A stretch of DNA of 64,000 bases from Haladaptatus halobius (GCF_020618475.1 NZ_CP085336.1:1302001-1366000), one strand, 5' to 3'. Positions 1 through 10,046 are shown, numbered from the stretch's first letter. Numbers and translations: made by a program. Notes: a model not told the origin generated them from the sequence alone.

Positions 1-29
1 TGGCGCTCGCAGCCCCTTACATACGGCAA

Positions 30-890
30 TCAAACTTCGGAACTGGTCGAACCTGTCGGTCTCGGAAGCGCGACGAACGACAGTTTCTCGATGGAAAACG
101 GGTCATACACTGACTGGTGGCACGGACAGTAGATCTCGTTTTCCGCGTTGAACTTCGCGCTCGTAGGATCAGCTTTGAACAGCGGGACACAACAGAAGTG
201 CGTACACTTGTCCAAGATGGCAATGAATCCCTCAGCTGTACTGGCCTGTAACCACTGATTGGTTTTCGCGGCCTGTTCGATTCGAGGACTCCGAATGATT
301 TGGATGGGAATCGTTCCGCTTGCCGGCACATCCTGTGATCGCCAAGTTGCAGAGGCCGGTTTCCCGAGTCCTGACTTGCCAATGCCGTTCCCCCACGTCG
401 TGTAGTCGGAGAAATCGTCGATGTTTACCTTGTCTCCCTCAGAGACATCCTGCGACTGCCACTCGTATTGTGACGTCGTGTACCGGAAGAAATTGTCCTG
501 GTCTGCGTCGGGTTCAATGCCAGGATATGTCTGCACGCCGCAATACTGGAACCACTCCGAAGAGTACGTGACACCGCCCAATTTCTGCTCAGCGACAGTG
601 GTTGTCCGGCCTCCTTTTTGTATTTTCTTCACTTCCGGCCAAACACCTTTCAAATCTCCGTTGTCGTCTATCTCAACGGGAATCTGTGGCATCCCCCGCG
701 GAGCAGGCCCTGCGACGCTCTCAACTCCATAGTACTGTGTGAGACCACCGCCAGCACCAGTTGGGGCAGTCGCGGTCTTCATCATCGCTGCAGTTCCCGT
801 CCCGATACCAACTAACGCTGCGCTTCCGACCACACCCTTCACGAAGCGACGGCGTGACGAACTCTCTGGATATTTATCTGCAGAAGACAT
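30..890 (-). CDS. Tat-exported Rieske [2Fe-2S] protein
   Basis: Rieske iron-sulfur protein, 286 aa, probably the high-potential electron-transfer subunit of a cytochrome bc-like complex on the outer face of the membrane. The N-terminus has a twin-arginine motif (SRRRF, residues 12-16) followed by a hydrophobic stretch, as in Rieske proteins exported folded by Tat with an uncleaved anchor. The cluster motifs are both present: C229-T-H231 with C233 and C234, and C255-P-C257-H258, giving the two Cys and two His ligands and a possible disulfide pair. The insert between anchor and cluster domain is long, as is common in haloarchaeal versions. A cytochrome b partner would be expected downstream on this strand, that is beyond the left window edge, and cannot be seen. 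The ATG at 890 is the natural start because the Tat motif follows directly. Confidence 0.9.
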   Translation of the reverse strand: MSSADKYPESSSRRRFVKGVVGSAALVGIGTGTAAMMKTATAPTGAGGGLTQYYGVESVAGPAPRGMPQIPVEIDDNGDLKGVWPEVKKIQKGGRTTTVAEQKLGGVTYSSEWFQYCGVQTYPGIEPDADQDNFFRYTTSQYEWQSQDVSEGDKVNIDDFSDYTTWGNGIGKSGLGKPASATWRSQDVPASGTIPIQIIRSPRIEQAAKTNQWLQASTAEGFIAILDKCTHFCCVPLFKADPTSAKFNAENEIYCPCHQSVYDPFSIEKLSFVALPRPTGSTSSEV

Positions 891-994
891 GGTAGTTCAC
901 TCTGTACTTACGTCTATCACAGCTAATCTGTTGTGACCAGTTCATCAAAATTGCTCGCTGAAAGTAGACCGAGAGGGTTGGCTGTCGCCAAGTG

Positions 995-2824
995 TTAGTT
1001 CTCAAACGTTGGTGTTGTCCGTTCTGGAAACTCGTATCCGTCAGCTTGTTCCGTCGCCTCGTACATCCACAATGCCCCGTGAGACGTCTCTGCCTTATCA
1101 TAGATCTTCGTCTCGTCCATCGTGATGAGTTTGTACTTCGTCCCGTCATCATACGGAACCGGAACGACCGATGGATGCGGAGCTTCATCATTCGTGTCCA
1201 CTTCCAAGTCGAAACCCGTCCGATTCGTCGAGACCGTCGGGTAGTCACAACTCACCATCTGACCTGACATCGTGGGGTCAGCGTACAATACCTTGTACTC
1301 ACCGTTGACCCTAACAATCCGGCCACCCTCGATCTGATTCGTCGAATCGTGATATGAATCGAGTACCGTCCACCCACTAGTCAACGAGTCATCGGTCGTC
1401 TCGGCGATTGACACCTCGTCGATTCCACCGGAATTAAAGACCGCACGCCATTTCCCGGCATCTTCGTCATAGATGCCGTTGAAATCGTGGTAGCCCCCGT
1501 TCCCCACGGAATTGCTCCGCGGCAGGTTTGAGTCGACAGCTTCCAAGTAATGTGTCCCACTGAGGATATTTTCTTCCGTATGCGTCACCCAAATCCGCTG
1601 GAAGCTGTCATCTTGTTTCGGGTCGTTCGGGCCGTTTCCGAATCCGCTCCACATTATCGTGAAGTCGTCGTTCTTATCGTCATAAATGACGTGTGACGCG
1701 ACGTAATTCGAGATATAGTCAGTCTTGGCTTCCGCGAAGAGAACAGATTTCATTTCGATTTTGAACGTCTCAAGATCGATGGTTGCTATCGATTGGAATC
1801 CTCGATGGTTAATCGCCCCTGGTGTGAGCGCACAGTAGAGCTTATCATCCTTGATGAGTGGCGCTCCGTCCTTGTAGGTGACCGGAACCGGGCCACGGAC
1901 TCCGATTTGGTACGAATAGAACAACTCGAAATCACTGAGCGTGACGCTTTCACCACCGCCACACGCCGTATGGACGTACGGGTTGAAACTCTCCCATGTC
2001 GGCCTATCGAAGAAGTCATACAGCGTGTTACTTGTCCCAGCTTTCCCAATGTGGGCGTCTCCGTAGTACTTCCAGCCGTTCTTCTCGCCCGCTTCACGGG
2101 CCAAACAGGAGACACAATCGCCCTGAAAGATGACGTACAAATCAAACGGAGAAGACGGTAGGGCGTAGTCCGTATCGAACGCCACTGTTTTCGTATGAGT
2201 CGTCCCAGTGTCGTCGGTCAGCTTCTCGAATAACTGGAATTGGTTAGCGGCCACATCACTCCCAACCCAGAGATAGTTGCTGTCGTCCTTAACGAGTCCG
2301 ATACCAGCGTTCGATGCATCACTTACCGTTCCGCGAGTCCCACTGTACTCCTCGACGCGGAGCATTCCGCTGAAAAATGGCGCGATTGGATGACAGCGAG
2401 GCTCATAACCCATCGCTCCAAAGCCTCCCGAACGGTTCGAGACAGTCATCGTGCCCGCCTTGATGGTTTGACCGACGTCGTTCCCCGTGAGTAGATGCTT
2501 TCCGATCATATTGCCAGCACCTTCTGCCGCACTCCTGAATGGTTGGGCGTCCATCTGCCACCGATACAACGAAAGTGCTGGCATTTCATCCGTTCCGAAC
2601 TCCTCGGGGAATACGTCACGCCATGTCCGATCAATCTCCCACGTTATCTTCTCAAGGGGAGTTCCGTTTGTGACCTCGGACGACTTTTCTCTGGTCGTTT
2701 CTGGTGATGTCACGGAAGCAGCTGTGAATCCTGCCGACCCAATAGCCGTCGCAACCGCTCCAGCCGTCTTTAGATACGAGCGTCGATTGAGTAACGGCTC
2801 GTTGTTCTCCTTCTCGCGTGCCAT
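995..2824 (-). CDS. Tat-secreted protein, possible beta-propeller glycosidase
   Basis: Secreted protein of about 609 aa. I start it at the ATG at 2824; an in-frame TTG four codons upstream is less likely. The N-terminus carries a Tat signal (RRSYLKTAGAVATAIGSAG). The body is rich in Asp, Trp and Tyr and has repeated short strands of the type 'GRIVRVNGEYKVLYAD' and 'YDEDAGKWRAVF', which resemble five-bladed beta-propeller glycoside hydrolases (GH43/GH68/GH130-like). No catalytic triad could be assigned with confidence, so the enzymatic role is inference. Its neighbours are a GH5-like lipoprotein and a beta-helix protein, which suggests a small extracellular polysaccharide-handling group. Confidence 0.75.
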   Translation of the reverse strand: MAREKENNEPLLNRRSYLKTAGAVATAIGSAGFTAASVTSPETTREKSSEVTNGTPLEKITWEIDRTWRDVFPEEFGTDEMPALSLYRWQMDAQPFRSAAEGAGNMIGKHLLTGNDVGQTIKAGTMTVSNRSGGFGAMGYEPRCHPIAPFFSGMLRVEEYSGTRGTVSDASNAGIGLVKDDSNYLWVGSDVAANQFQLFEKLTDDTGTTHTKTVAFDTDYALPSSPFDLYVIFQGDCVSCLAREAGEKNGWKYYGDAHIGKAGTSNTLYDFFDRPTWESFNPYVHTACGGGESVTLSDFELFYSYQIGVRGPVPVTYKDGAPLIKDDKLYCALTPGAINHRGFQSIATIDLETFKIEMKSVLFAEAKTDYISNYVASHVIYDDKNDDFTIMWSGFGNGPNDPKQDDSFQRIWVTHTEENILSGTHYLEAVDSNLPRSNSVGNGGYHDFNGIYDEDAGKWRAVFNSGGIDEVSIAETTDDSLTSGWTVLDSYHDSTNQIEGGRIVRVNGEYKVLYADPTMSGQMVSCDYPTVSTNRTGFDLEVDTNDEAPHPSVVPVPYDDGTKYKLITMDETKIYDKAETSHGALWMYEATEQADGYEFPERTTPTFEN

Positions 2825-3317
2825 AGCGAGTTTCAATGATGGCGTACAATTTAAATAGATTCCGATTCAGTATGGCGATGTGATTCGACGCAACTCCGGC
2901 TAAGTCGTCGCACCTTGTGCAGTGTACGAACACCTGCATTCAATCATCGTTAACTCGTGATTCCGCGATTTCAATCTCATCATTGCGATTTCATCGACAC
3001 CTTGTATACCCACCACCGAACACACGACTACCTAAATCAACGAGGAACCAGCGAACAAATCGCACGACGAATCAACATCACATAGATGACCTAGCAAATG
3101 GGCTCTGGCGAAAAGGGAGTGAACATGACATCTTTCGACGAACCGGTCAGAAATCCTTTTTGAAAGCATCACGAACATTCGATCGAACTTCCCCAAGTGA
3201 TCCGTATGGCACCTAACACATGAACATCACTGGTAGCTTCGCGATGGTATCAGACTATTCTACGATCGCCAGTCGGAGTTTAGCTCAATACCGAACACGG
3301 AGCTGGGGCGAAAAGCC
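2825..3317. other. Intergenic region, no gene seen
   Basis: About 490 bases between two divergently transcribed secreted-protein genes. The reading frames here have no family resemblance and poor composition. It presumably holds the two divergent promoters; an A/T-rich patch lies just upstream of the left gene (around 2845-2862). Nothing else was recognised. Confidence 0.5.
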
Positions 3318-4535
3318 ATGACTAGTCCACCTCATCCGCGTAAGCCGGCTGTCAATTCGCTCACTCGCCGAGATGCCCTCGTATTAGGGGCCACCATGAC
3401 CCTTTCAGGGGTGGCTGGATGTATCGACGAGAAGACGAAAAGCGAAAACTGCGTCTCTCGACTCAACACCACCGACGAGGCAGTTCGTACTGAGGGCGGG
3501 GCGCCGCACGGAAAATTGGACGTGGTTGGGACCCGAGGGGCGATTTACGTCCCTGCACGGGCATTCAACCTATACCAGATGTGGCACGATTACGAACCGG
3601 CAGTCGTTGAGCGTGATTTCGACTATGCAACGGATGTAAATCTGAATGCGATTCGGACGTGGTTGTGTTACGAGGCGTGGGTGGAGGATTCGACCGCTCA
3701 GAAGAGAGCTCTCGATCACTTCCTGGAAGCCGCGGAAGATCGCGGTCTTTCGGTTCTCCTCGGTCTTTTCGATGGGGTCGGAATGGATCCAACGCAGAAA
3801 CGGCTGACGAATACCAATCCGATCACAGCTACCGGTGTCAGTTCACCGTCAAAGGATGTCCTTCAAAACCCGCACCGTTGGGAAACACCGAAACAGTTTG
3901 TCGCCTGGTTCATGGCGGTGTACGGCGACGATGACCGATTGCTCGGTATCGAAGTGATGAACGAACCGGGATGGAAACCATATAGAAAGCGGTTCGCCCA
4001 CGAAATGTTCGAAACGCTCAAAAGATGGCGAGCGAGCATCCCACTAACCGTCGGATCGACTAGCATCGCAAACAATACCGAGTACGTCGATTGGGGGAGT
4101 GAAATCATCCAGTTTCACTATAATTTTCCCAGTGACCGGGCCACTTACTGGGATATGCTCCGCCAGGTAAACGAATTGGCGACGCAACTCGACGAACCGG
4201 TGTGGCTAACCGAATGGCAGCGAGCCCGGCACGGTCGAGGGTTCACCTCGGAGCCGAAGGCAGGTGAGAAATCCCCTAACTATTCATCCCTTGCCCCACT
4301 AATTCACCGTGCCGGACTCGGCAACTTCTTTTGGTCACTGATGGTCAAGCCAGCGTGGGTTCAACCCCAGCGCAAGAATGGAGTGCTTAGCGGTCTCTTT
4401 CACGAAGACGGAGCCGTATGGAGTCTCGACGACGCACGGGCACTCAAGGCGATGTCTGGCGATCCGGCGTTTGACGGAGAGGAACGCAAAGAATGGCCGG
4501 AATGGGCGGCACGGATACCCGAACAACTGCCTTGA
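3318..4535 (+). CDS. Secreted lipoprotein, GH5-like glycoside hydrolase
   Basis: Extracellular glycoside hydrolase of the GH5 / clan GH-A type (cellulase or mannanase-like), 405 aa. The N-terminus has a twin arginine (R17-R18), a hydrophobic core and a lipobox LSGVAGC ending at Cys35, so it is probably a Tat-exported lipoprotein. The TIM-barrel catalytic pair is visible: the acid/base in 'VMNEPG' (E216) after strand 4 and the nucleophile in 'WLTEWQ' (E299) after strand 7. Other clan-A features are 'NAIRTWL' near residues 110-116 and 'IQFHYNF' near 264-270. Endo-mannanase or cellulase activity cannot be distinguished. It sits between other secreted carbohydrate-type proteins, which supports a role in polysaccharide breakdown. 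Confidence 0.85.
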   Translation: MTSPPHPRKPAVNSLTRRDALVLGATMTLSGVAGCIDEKTKSENCVSRLNTTDEAVRTEGGAPHGKLDVVGTRGAIYVPARAFNLYQMWHDYEPAVVERDFDYATDVNLNAIRTWLCYEAWVEDSTAQKRALDHFLEAAEDRGLSVLLGLFDGVGMDPTQKRLTNTNPITATGVSSPSKDVLQNPHRWETPKQFVAWFMAVYGDDDRLLGIEVMNEPGWKPYRKRFAHEMFETLKRWRASIPLTVGSTSIANNTEYVDWGSEIIQFHYNFPSDRATYWDMLRQVNELATQLDEPVWLTEWQRARHGRGFTSEPKAGEKSPNYSSLAPLIHRAGLGNFFWSLMVKPAWVQPQRKNGVLSGLFHEDGAVWSLDDARALKAMSGDPAFDGEERKEWPEWAARIPEQLP

Positions 4536-4689
4536 CAATCTCCTTCTTTCGAAGAGCGAGCTGTAGGCTCGAATTTTCCGCAAGTTGGTGGCACCACCGT
4601 CTGAGACGAATTCTGGGAGCTACCCGAACCTGGTCGCGGATGGTGCTGAACGTCTCAGCTTACGTCGGGAGTTCACAACAACGCTTGCT

Positions 4690-5187
4690 TTATGTCTCGC
4701 AGTCAGATCGGTGAAACACATCTCGGCCGTGGTTTGACTCGATGGTAATGTTCCGTAGAGTAGTGTCGCTCGGCGAATCAAGTCCAATCCCGAGTAAATT
4801 GCCAGAGATTCGACAGTCATTTAGTACGATGTCGCGGACGTTTTCGAACGAGGTGCCGTACCCATTGCCGATGATGTGAACGTTGTGTACGACTCCACGG
4901 GCGACGTTTTTGAAGTAGAGACCCCGATCCCAATCGGTTACCGTTACGTTCGTGACGAGAATATTTTCGAGTCCGGTTGGGGCCGTTGCCACTATACCCG
5001 TCGTGTCACTTACTCCGCGACCATCGATCGTGTGACCCGCTCCATCCAAGACGACATTGTCCGATGCGATCTGGATGCAGGATTCTGAGATATAGGTTCC
5101 ACCTCCTCGCAGTATATCCTGACCAAGTGTGTAGATTCCCGGCCGTGTGATTCGGGTCCGTGAATCGATTTGCTTCGTGAACGACAT
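4690..5187 (-). CDS. Short right-handed beta-helix protein (NosD/pectate-lyase fold)
   Basis: A 165-aa protein with repeated short strands rich in Asn, Gly and Val ('SDNVVLDGAGHTIDGRG', 'ENILVTNVTVTDWDRG', 'RDIVLNDCRISGN'), the signature of right-handed parallel beta-helix proteins such as NosD and pectate-lyase-like domains. It is short for the fold (usually 250-500 aa) and has no signal peptide, so it may be truncated or act as a small cytoplasmic or non-classically exported domain. The ATG at 5187 begins directly before the first strand. Substrate unknown; a polysaccharide link is suggested only by the neighbours. Confidence 0.65.
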   Translation of the reverse strand: MSFTKQIDSRTRITRPGIYTLGQDILRGGGTYISESCIQIASDNVVLDGAGHTIDGRGVSDTTGIVATAPTGLENILVTNVTVTDWDRGLYFKNVARGVVHNVHIIGNGYGTSFENVRDIVLNDCRISGNLLGIGLDSPSDTTLRNITIESNHGRDVFHRSDCET

Positions 5188-5531
5188 ACGAGTTGATTAT
5201 CCTCTGAGGCTGTTGCTCATATCTATTCTGTAATTGGGAAAGGTATTCTGACCAGTCTCTCAAAACGGAAATGTCTGCAGATAGCTCGTCGATAAATTAT
5301 AAAAGGCGAAATCATTGAAGCGGCCACCTGCGGATATCAGCTCTATACCGCCGACCACATCCCGCCAAAGCACCGCTTTTGCCAAGTTTCGACTGTGATG
5401 ACTTGGTAAGCAGACTAGCTAAATTCTATAGCTACTTGTTTCTTAACGTGATAATACAAATATTGGAGATTTGTTTAAAGTATATTGATAGAAGTACTAT
5501 ATTTTTATTTTGGCTCTCTTTCCTTTGTGAG

Positions 5532-5542
5532 GTATACTTATA
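5532..5542 (+). promoter_or_regulatory. TATA box of the 5571 binding-protein gene
   Basis: A TATA-like element (TATACTTATA) lies about 30 bases upstream of the ATG at 5571, the spacing expected for a transcript with a very short or absent leader. The rest of the 5188-5570 gap is A/T-rich and holds no gene. Confidence 0.55.
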
Positions 5543-5570
5543 GAGGTAGGCGACATTACTCTCTATTGGT

Positions 5571-6836
5571 ATGACAGAGAGTACCAAACGACGCGATTTC
5601 TTAAAGAAGGTGGGGGTAGCGAGCGCCATTGGCCTTGCTGGCTATGCCGGCAGCGTCTCTGGACAACAACAAGGACAACAAATCAGAGTCGGAGTATTAC
5701 AACCCGTAACGGGCGACCTAGCATCGGTCGGCCGACCGATCAGGGATGCTGCACTATTGCCGGCAACGCAATTGAACGACGCCGACACGAATTTTCAGAT
5801 CAACACGCAGGCTGAAGACACCCAAACCGATCCACAGGCCGGTATCAGCGCGGCACAAGCGCTCGTCGATGCCGGGTATCCATCGATCACCGGTGCAGCG
5901 TCTTCAGAAGTGACGATCCAAGTCGCTCAGAATGCCTTAATCCCAAACCAGGTCGTCGGCTGTTCGCCCGCGAGTACGTCACCAGAGATTACAGGGCTGC
6001 AGGATAACGGCTTCATCTGGCGGACGTGCCCGAGCGATACTATCCAAGGACAAGTACTAGCACAGGTCGCCACGGATCGCGTGAACGCATCGTCGGTGTC
6101 GGTTATGTACGTCAACAACTCCTATGGACAAGCGCTGGCGAACAGTTTCGCGCAGTCGTTCAACGGGCAAGTTCCGGCACGGGTCGCCTTCGAACAGGCA
6201 CAATCGTCATACGCCGCCCAATTGCAGGAGGCGATGGCAAACCAGCCAGATGCGCTGTTGATTATCGCCTATCCCGAAAGCGGGAATCAGCTATTCCGCG
6301 ACTACTATTCCAGCTACAGTCGCGACACGCAAATTCTCGTGACCGACGGATTGCGTGATACCGCACTACCCGGTAACGTCGGTCAGCCCCTAACGAACGT
6401 CATCGGAACGGCGCCGTCCGCTGCTGGACCGGCCAAGCAGTTCTTCACGCAACTGTATGAGGATGAAACCGGGGGGCCACCGGGCGTGTTCACTGCCCAA
6501 GCATACGACGCAACCGCCATCCAGATTCTCGCGAACATCACTGGCGGTGCGCAGAATTCCGGGCCGAGTATCCGAGACAACATGCAGACGGTCGCGAATC
6601 CGCCTGGACAAAAAGTCGGTCCCGACACCCTCCCCGACGCGCTTACGTTGGCCGCTAACGGTGATGAGATCAACTATCAGGGCGCATCGAGCAGCGTCAC
6701 CTTCGACGATAACGGCGACATCACGTCGGCCGGGTACGAGATCTTCACCTTCACGGAAGGCGGTCAGCTCAGACAACTAGACCTCATCGAATTCCAGGCT
6801 GGCCAAGGGCAAGGCGGAGGCGGAGGACAAGGATAA
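5571..6836 (+). CDS. Substrate-binding protein of a branched-chain amino acid (LivK-type) ABC transporter
   Basis: Type I periplasmic-binding-fold receptor, 421 aa, exported by Tat (motif TKRRDFLKKVG near residues 5-15, followed by a hydrophobic core and a Gln-rich mature start). The mature protein begins 'IRVGVLQPVTGDLASVGRP', the typical first strand of LivJ/LivK/urea-type receptors, and keeps 'AQALVDAGYPSITGAASSEVT'. It ends in a low-complexity Gln/Gly tail. The ABC membrane and ATPase genes livHMGF lie just downstream on the opposite strand, converging tail-to-tail with 38 bases between, so receptor and permease are separate transcription units. The substrate could be leucine-type amino acids, urea, amides or other small molecules; the sequence does not decide. 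Confidence 0.9.
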   Translation: MTESTKRRDFLKKVGVASAIGLAGYAGSVSGQQQGQQIRVGVLQPVTGDLASVGRPIRDAALLPATQLNDADTNFQINTQAEDTQTDPQAGISAAQALVDAGYPSITGAASSEVTIQVAQNALIPNQVVGCSPASTSPEITGLQDNGFIWRTCPSDTIQGQVLAQVATDRVNASSVSVMYVNNSYGQALANSFAQSFNGQVPARVAFEQAQSSYAAQLQEAMANQPDALLIIAYPESGNQLFRDYYSSYSRDTQILVTDGLRDTALPGNVGQPLTNVIGTAPSAAGPAKQFFTQLYEDETGGPPGVFTAQAYDATAIQILANITGGAQNSGPSIRDNMQTVANPPGQKVGPDTLPDALTLAANGDEINYQGASSSVTFDDNGDITSAGYEIFTFTEGGQLRQLDLIEFQAGQGQGGGGGQG

Positions 6837-6874
6837 GTTGGCGATAGTCGATTTAGGCTTCCCTTCATCTCAGT

Positions 6875-7639
6875 TTATCCACCAAGAAATTCTCGACGAA
6901 CATCATCATCCGCGAGCAAGGCCTCGCCGGTGTCAGCAAAGCGGTTTTGCCCTTGGGTGAGCACGTAGCCACGGTTACACCGTTTGAGCGCCTCCTTCGC
7001 GTTTTGTTCGACGATCAGCACCGCTGTTCCGGCATCGTTGATAACGTCGACTCGATCGAACATTTCGTCGACGAGGTCAGGTGCCAGTCCTGCAGAGGGT
7101 TCGTCAAGTAACAACAAATCGGGATCGAGCATGAGTGCCCGTCCCATCGCGACCATCTGTTGTTGCCCGCCCGAAAGTGTGCCAGCGCGCTGTGATTGAC
7201 GCTGTTTAAGGATCGGGAACCGCTCGAATACCTCCTGGAGTGCGCCTTCTGGCACCGAATCGAGGATGTATGCACCCATCTCAAGGTTCTCTCGAACCGT
7301 CAGTGCCGGAAAGATATTCTCATTCTGGGGAACGTAGCTGATTCCCCGGCGAATGATCGCATCGGGAGAGAGGCCGCTTATGTCCTCACCGTCGAATGTA
7401 ATCCGTCCACCCATGTAGGTTGTGAGCCCGAAGACCGATTTGAGAACCGTGGACTTCCCGGCCCCATTCGGACCGACGAGCGCGACGTACTCGCCGGCGC
7501 TCACGCTGAGATCGACACCACTGAGTATTTGTAAGTCCCCGTAGCCAGCATTGAGCCCGTCGATAATGAGTTTATCATGATATTCGTGGCCGTCCTCGCT
7601 TTGCTCGTAACTATTCGATTCGATCTTACCTGTGGTCAT
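6875..7639 (-). CDS. livF: Branched-chain amino acid-type ABC transporter ATPase LivF
   Basis: Cytoplasmic ABC ATPase, 254 aa from the ATG at 7639. The longer reading frame upstream lies within livG, and this ATG overlaps the livG stop (ATGA at 7636-7639), so it is the true start. Walker A is GPNGAGKS, the signature is LSGGQQQM and Walker B is LLLLDEPSAG. The length and the 'YVPQNENIFPALTVRENL' Q-loop region are typical of LivF, the second ATPase of the liv complex. It is the last gene of livHMGF and works with the receptor encoded at 5571. Confidence 0.93.
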   Translation of the reverse strand: MTTGKIESNSYEQSEDGHEYHDKLIIDGLNAGYGDLQILSGVDLSVSAGEYVALVGPNGAGKSTVLKSVFGLTTYMGGRITFDGEDISGLSPDAIIRRGISYVPQNENIFPALTVRENLEMGAYILDSVPEGALQEVFERFPILKQRQSQRAGTLSGGQQQMVAMGRALMLDPDLLLLDEPSAGLAPDLVDEMFDRVDVINDAGTAVLIVEQNAKEALKRCNRGYVLTQGQNRFADTGEALLADDDVRREFLGG

Positions 7640-8541
7640 ACGTTTGCTCCTAAGTACGCGTCGATCACCTGCTCGTCCTCCATGATTACCTTGGGTACGT
7701 CGTCTGCGATGACTCGGCCTTGATGCATTACGATCACGCGCTCGCAATTATTCATGATTAAATCCATGTCGTGTTCGACGAGGAGGAATGTGTAGCCCTG
7801 CTCGCTGAGGTTGTGAATCCGTTCCAATAACTTCTCCTCCAAGACCGGGTTTACCCCAGCGAATGGTTCGTCCAGCAATAGTACGTCTGGGTCGATCAGA
7901 AGCGCCCGCGCCATTTCCAGCAGTTTTCGCTGGCCGCCCGAGAGGTTGCCCGCATACTCCCCTGCGAGATGATCGATTTCGAAAAACTCGAGCATTTCCC
8001 ACGCGCGCTCGCGAAGTTCGCGCTCCTGCTGGTTGACCTTCCGACGAGATCCAGGCAGTATCGTCCGCCAGAGTCGCTCGCCCTGCTGGTTCTTCGGCGC
8101 GAGCATCATGTTCTCGAGCACCGTCATCTCCTTCAGTTCGCGGGCGATTTGGAAAGTTCGTACCACACCGCGTTCGGCGGTTGCGTACGGCCGTAAGCCG
8201 GTGATCTCCTCGTCGTACAGATAAACCGAACCGGCGTCAGGCCGATGGACGCCAGTGATGCAGTCGAACGTCGTCGATTTGCCTGCCCCATTTGGACCGA
8301 TGAGACCAGTCAGCGAACTCCTGTCTACGTCGAAGCTCGCGCCGTCAACGGCGGTCACCCCACCAAAATGTTTCTTTAAGTTTCGTACCCGAAGTGGGCG
8401 AACCTCAGTTAGATCCTCCGATGGTCGTTCAACTTCCGACGTACGTGCCCCACCATCCATCGCTATCGTGGGCGTCTCGACTTGACGTTGTTCATCGATT
8501 CTTGTTGATTCAATCGTAGTTTCATCTATGGGGTTTCTCAT
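7636..8541 (-). CDS. livG: Branched-chain amino acid-type ABC transporter ATPase LivG
   Basis: First ATPase of the liv complex, 301 aa. It has Walker A GPNGAGKST, signature LSGGQRK, Walker B LLLDEPFAGVNP, and the LivG-specific 'GVVRTFQIARELKEMTVLENMM' stretch. An acidic extension of roughly 45 residues precedes the ABC domain (which begins near 'LRVRNLKKHFGG'), so the true start could be an internal Met. The ATG at 8541 is supported by its ATGA overlap with the end of livM, and the gene overlaps livF by four bases, showing tight translational coupling. Confidence 0.93.
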   Translation of the reverse strand: MRNPIDETTIESTRIDEQRQVETPTIAMDGGARTSEVERPSEDLTEVRPLRVRNLKKHFGGVTAVDGASFDVDRSSLTGLIGPNGAGKSTTFDCITGVHRPDAGSVYLYDEEITGLRPYATAERGVVRTFQIARELKEMTVLENMMLAPKNQQGERLWRTILPGSRRKVNQQERELRERAWEMLEFFEIDHLAGEYAGNLSGGQRKLLEMARALLIDPDVLLLDEPFAGVNPVLEEKLLERIHNLSEQGYTFLLVEHDMDLIMNNCERVIVMHQGRVIADDVPKVIMEDEQVIDAYLGANV

Positions 8542-9911
8542 CGTTGCTCACCATCGTTGAATTCTTCTCTTGGGCGATCTTCTCCGAAGTGGTTCAGCGT
8601 TCGACCACCATCGGCCCGCCCAGGCTGAGGCTGGCGTTGAGACAGATCGACGCTAGAGGCAATCTCTTTGCGGTGGCCGAGCAGCCCCTGCGGTCTGTTT
8701 TGAATGAAGTAGACGAGTACGACACCCACCAACACGAAGCGGAACGAAGCGAGGTTCGCAAGCAAAAACGAAAACAGCGGGACAACGTCGAGAGACGCTA
8801 ACGGCGCGACGGCAGCGACAAACGTATTCGGGGCATCACCGAGGGAGAGTAGCTGATCGACGAGCCGCCTAACAAAGGTCGGCCCCTCAAAGAGGAGGCC
8901 GACGAACAATGCGCCACCGATTACGCTGCCGGTGTTGGAGCCTGCCCCGCCGATGATGAGGGCGATGAAGATATAAAACGTCAAAGTCGGTAGGAAGCTG
9001 GTCGGACTGACGTACGACTGGCTACCCTGCCAGAGAATTCCGCCCAGACCCATGAACGCACATCCAAGCATAAACACCTTGATCTTGAAGCGGCTAGTAC
9101 GTTTCCCGAGAGATGTTGCGACGAGTTCGTCCTCGCGGATCGCTTTCAACACTCGACCGAACGGCGAATTGCCGACGCGACTCAACACCACGTAGAATAG
9201 GCCAACGAAGACGATAAGCACGAACGTGTACGCCCAGTCGACGACGGTCGTCCCTTCGATACCTAACGGTCCAAAAATCCCGAATACGGCTTCGCCGAGC
9301 AGAGTTGGCGGCGATGCGGGACTCCTCGCGTTGCTGTAGAACAATGCGTTGATCGGATTCGACGGCAGTGGCATTCCTTGGGAAGCGCCGGTTCCAAGCC
9401 TGATTCCAGCGACCGAGAACGTCTGAAGACTCGTTGAATTGTAGGTAATTCGGATGATCTCCGAGAGTGCGAGGGTGACAATCGCAAGATAATCAGCCTT
9501 CAACCGAAGCGCGGGTAACGCCGTAATTGCCCCGACGAGTGCTGCGGCGAGCATTCCGCCAACGATTCCCACGAGAAGGGGCAGTCCGAGACCGGGAACC
9601 CCTCCGGCCTCGGGGTTCACTGGCGCGGTAAGCATTGCCATCGTGTACACGCCGACAGCCATGAAGCCAGCGACGCCAATGTTGAACAAGCCGGCGTACC
9701 CCCACTGAAGGTTGAGCGCGAGTGCGAGTAGTGCATAGACGGCCGCAAAGAAGGTGATTCGTTGGAGAGTACTCGCTAACCCATTGGCATCCAGCCCTAG
9801 CAGTACGCCTATCAGCGTAAATCCGGCATACAGCGCGAATAGCACGCCGAGAATCAATCCAGCGTCACCTCCAGGCATGCGGATTAGCCCGCGCTCAGTG
9901 CTCTTACTCAT
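8538..9911 (-). CDS. livM: Branched-chain amino acid-type ABC permease LivM
   Basis: Membrane permease of about 457 aa with some 9-11 hydrophobic segments and the LivM signature region ('LQWGYAGLFNIGVAGFMAVG'). The cytoplasmic loop 'VGNSPFGRVLKAIREDELVATSLG' is the EAA-like contact with the ATPases. The ATG at 9911 is preferred over a GTG one codon upstream. A hydrophilic tail of about 50 residues rich in Arg, Gln, Glu and Asp follows the last membrane segment and is longer than in bacterial LivM. The stop overlaps livG by four bases. Confidence 0.93.
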   Translation of the reverse strand: MSKSTERGLIRMPGGDAGLILGVLFALYAGFTLIGVLLGLDANGLASTLQRITFFAAVYALLALALNLQWGYAGLFNIGVAGFMAVGVYTMAMLTAPVNPEAGGVPGLGLPLLVGIVGGMLAAALVGAITALPALRLKADYLAIVTLALSEIIRITYNSTSLQTFSVAGIRLGTGASQGMPLPSNPINALFYSNARSPASPPTLLGEAVFGIFGPLGIEGTTVVDWAYTFVLIVFVGLFYVVLSRVGNSPFGRVLKAIREDELVATSLGKRTSRFKIKVFMLGCAFMGLGGILWQGSQSYVSPTSFLPTLTFYIFIALIIGGAGSNTGSVIGGALFVGLLFEGPTFVRRLVDQLLSLGDAPNTFVAAVAPLASLDVVPLFSFLLANLASFRFVLVGVVLVYFIQNRPQGLLGHRKEIASSVDLSQRQPQPGRADGGRTLNHFGEDRPREEFNDGEQR

Positions 9912-10046
9912 CACACACCACCTCGCCAGATGCGTACGGTCTTATCCAGCTGAACGTCATAGTTCTGTACGAGCGGCTCGTCTCCCAGTCGTCGTGACGA
10001 AGACGATGTGAGCGACCCAGGACGCCTCTCCATGAATCGATTGCGA

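Noticed and set aside
3261..3317. 5S-rRNA-like words (CCGAACACGG) before the GH5-like gene
   Set aside because: Only a short match; the full 5S secondary structure and neighbouring rRNA genes are absent.
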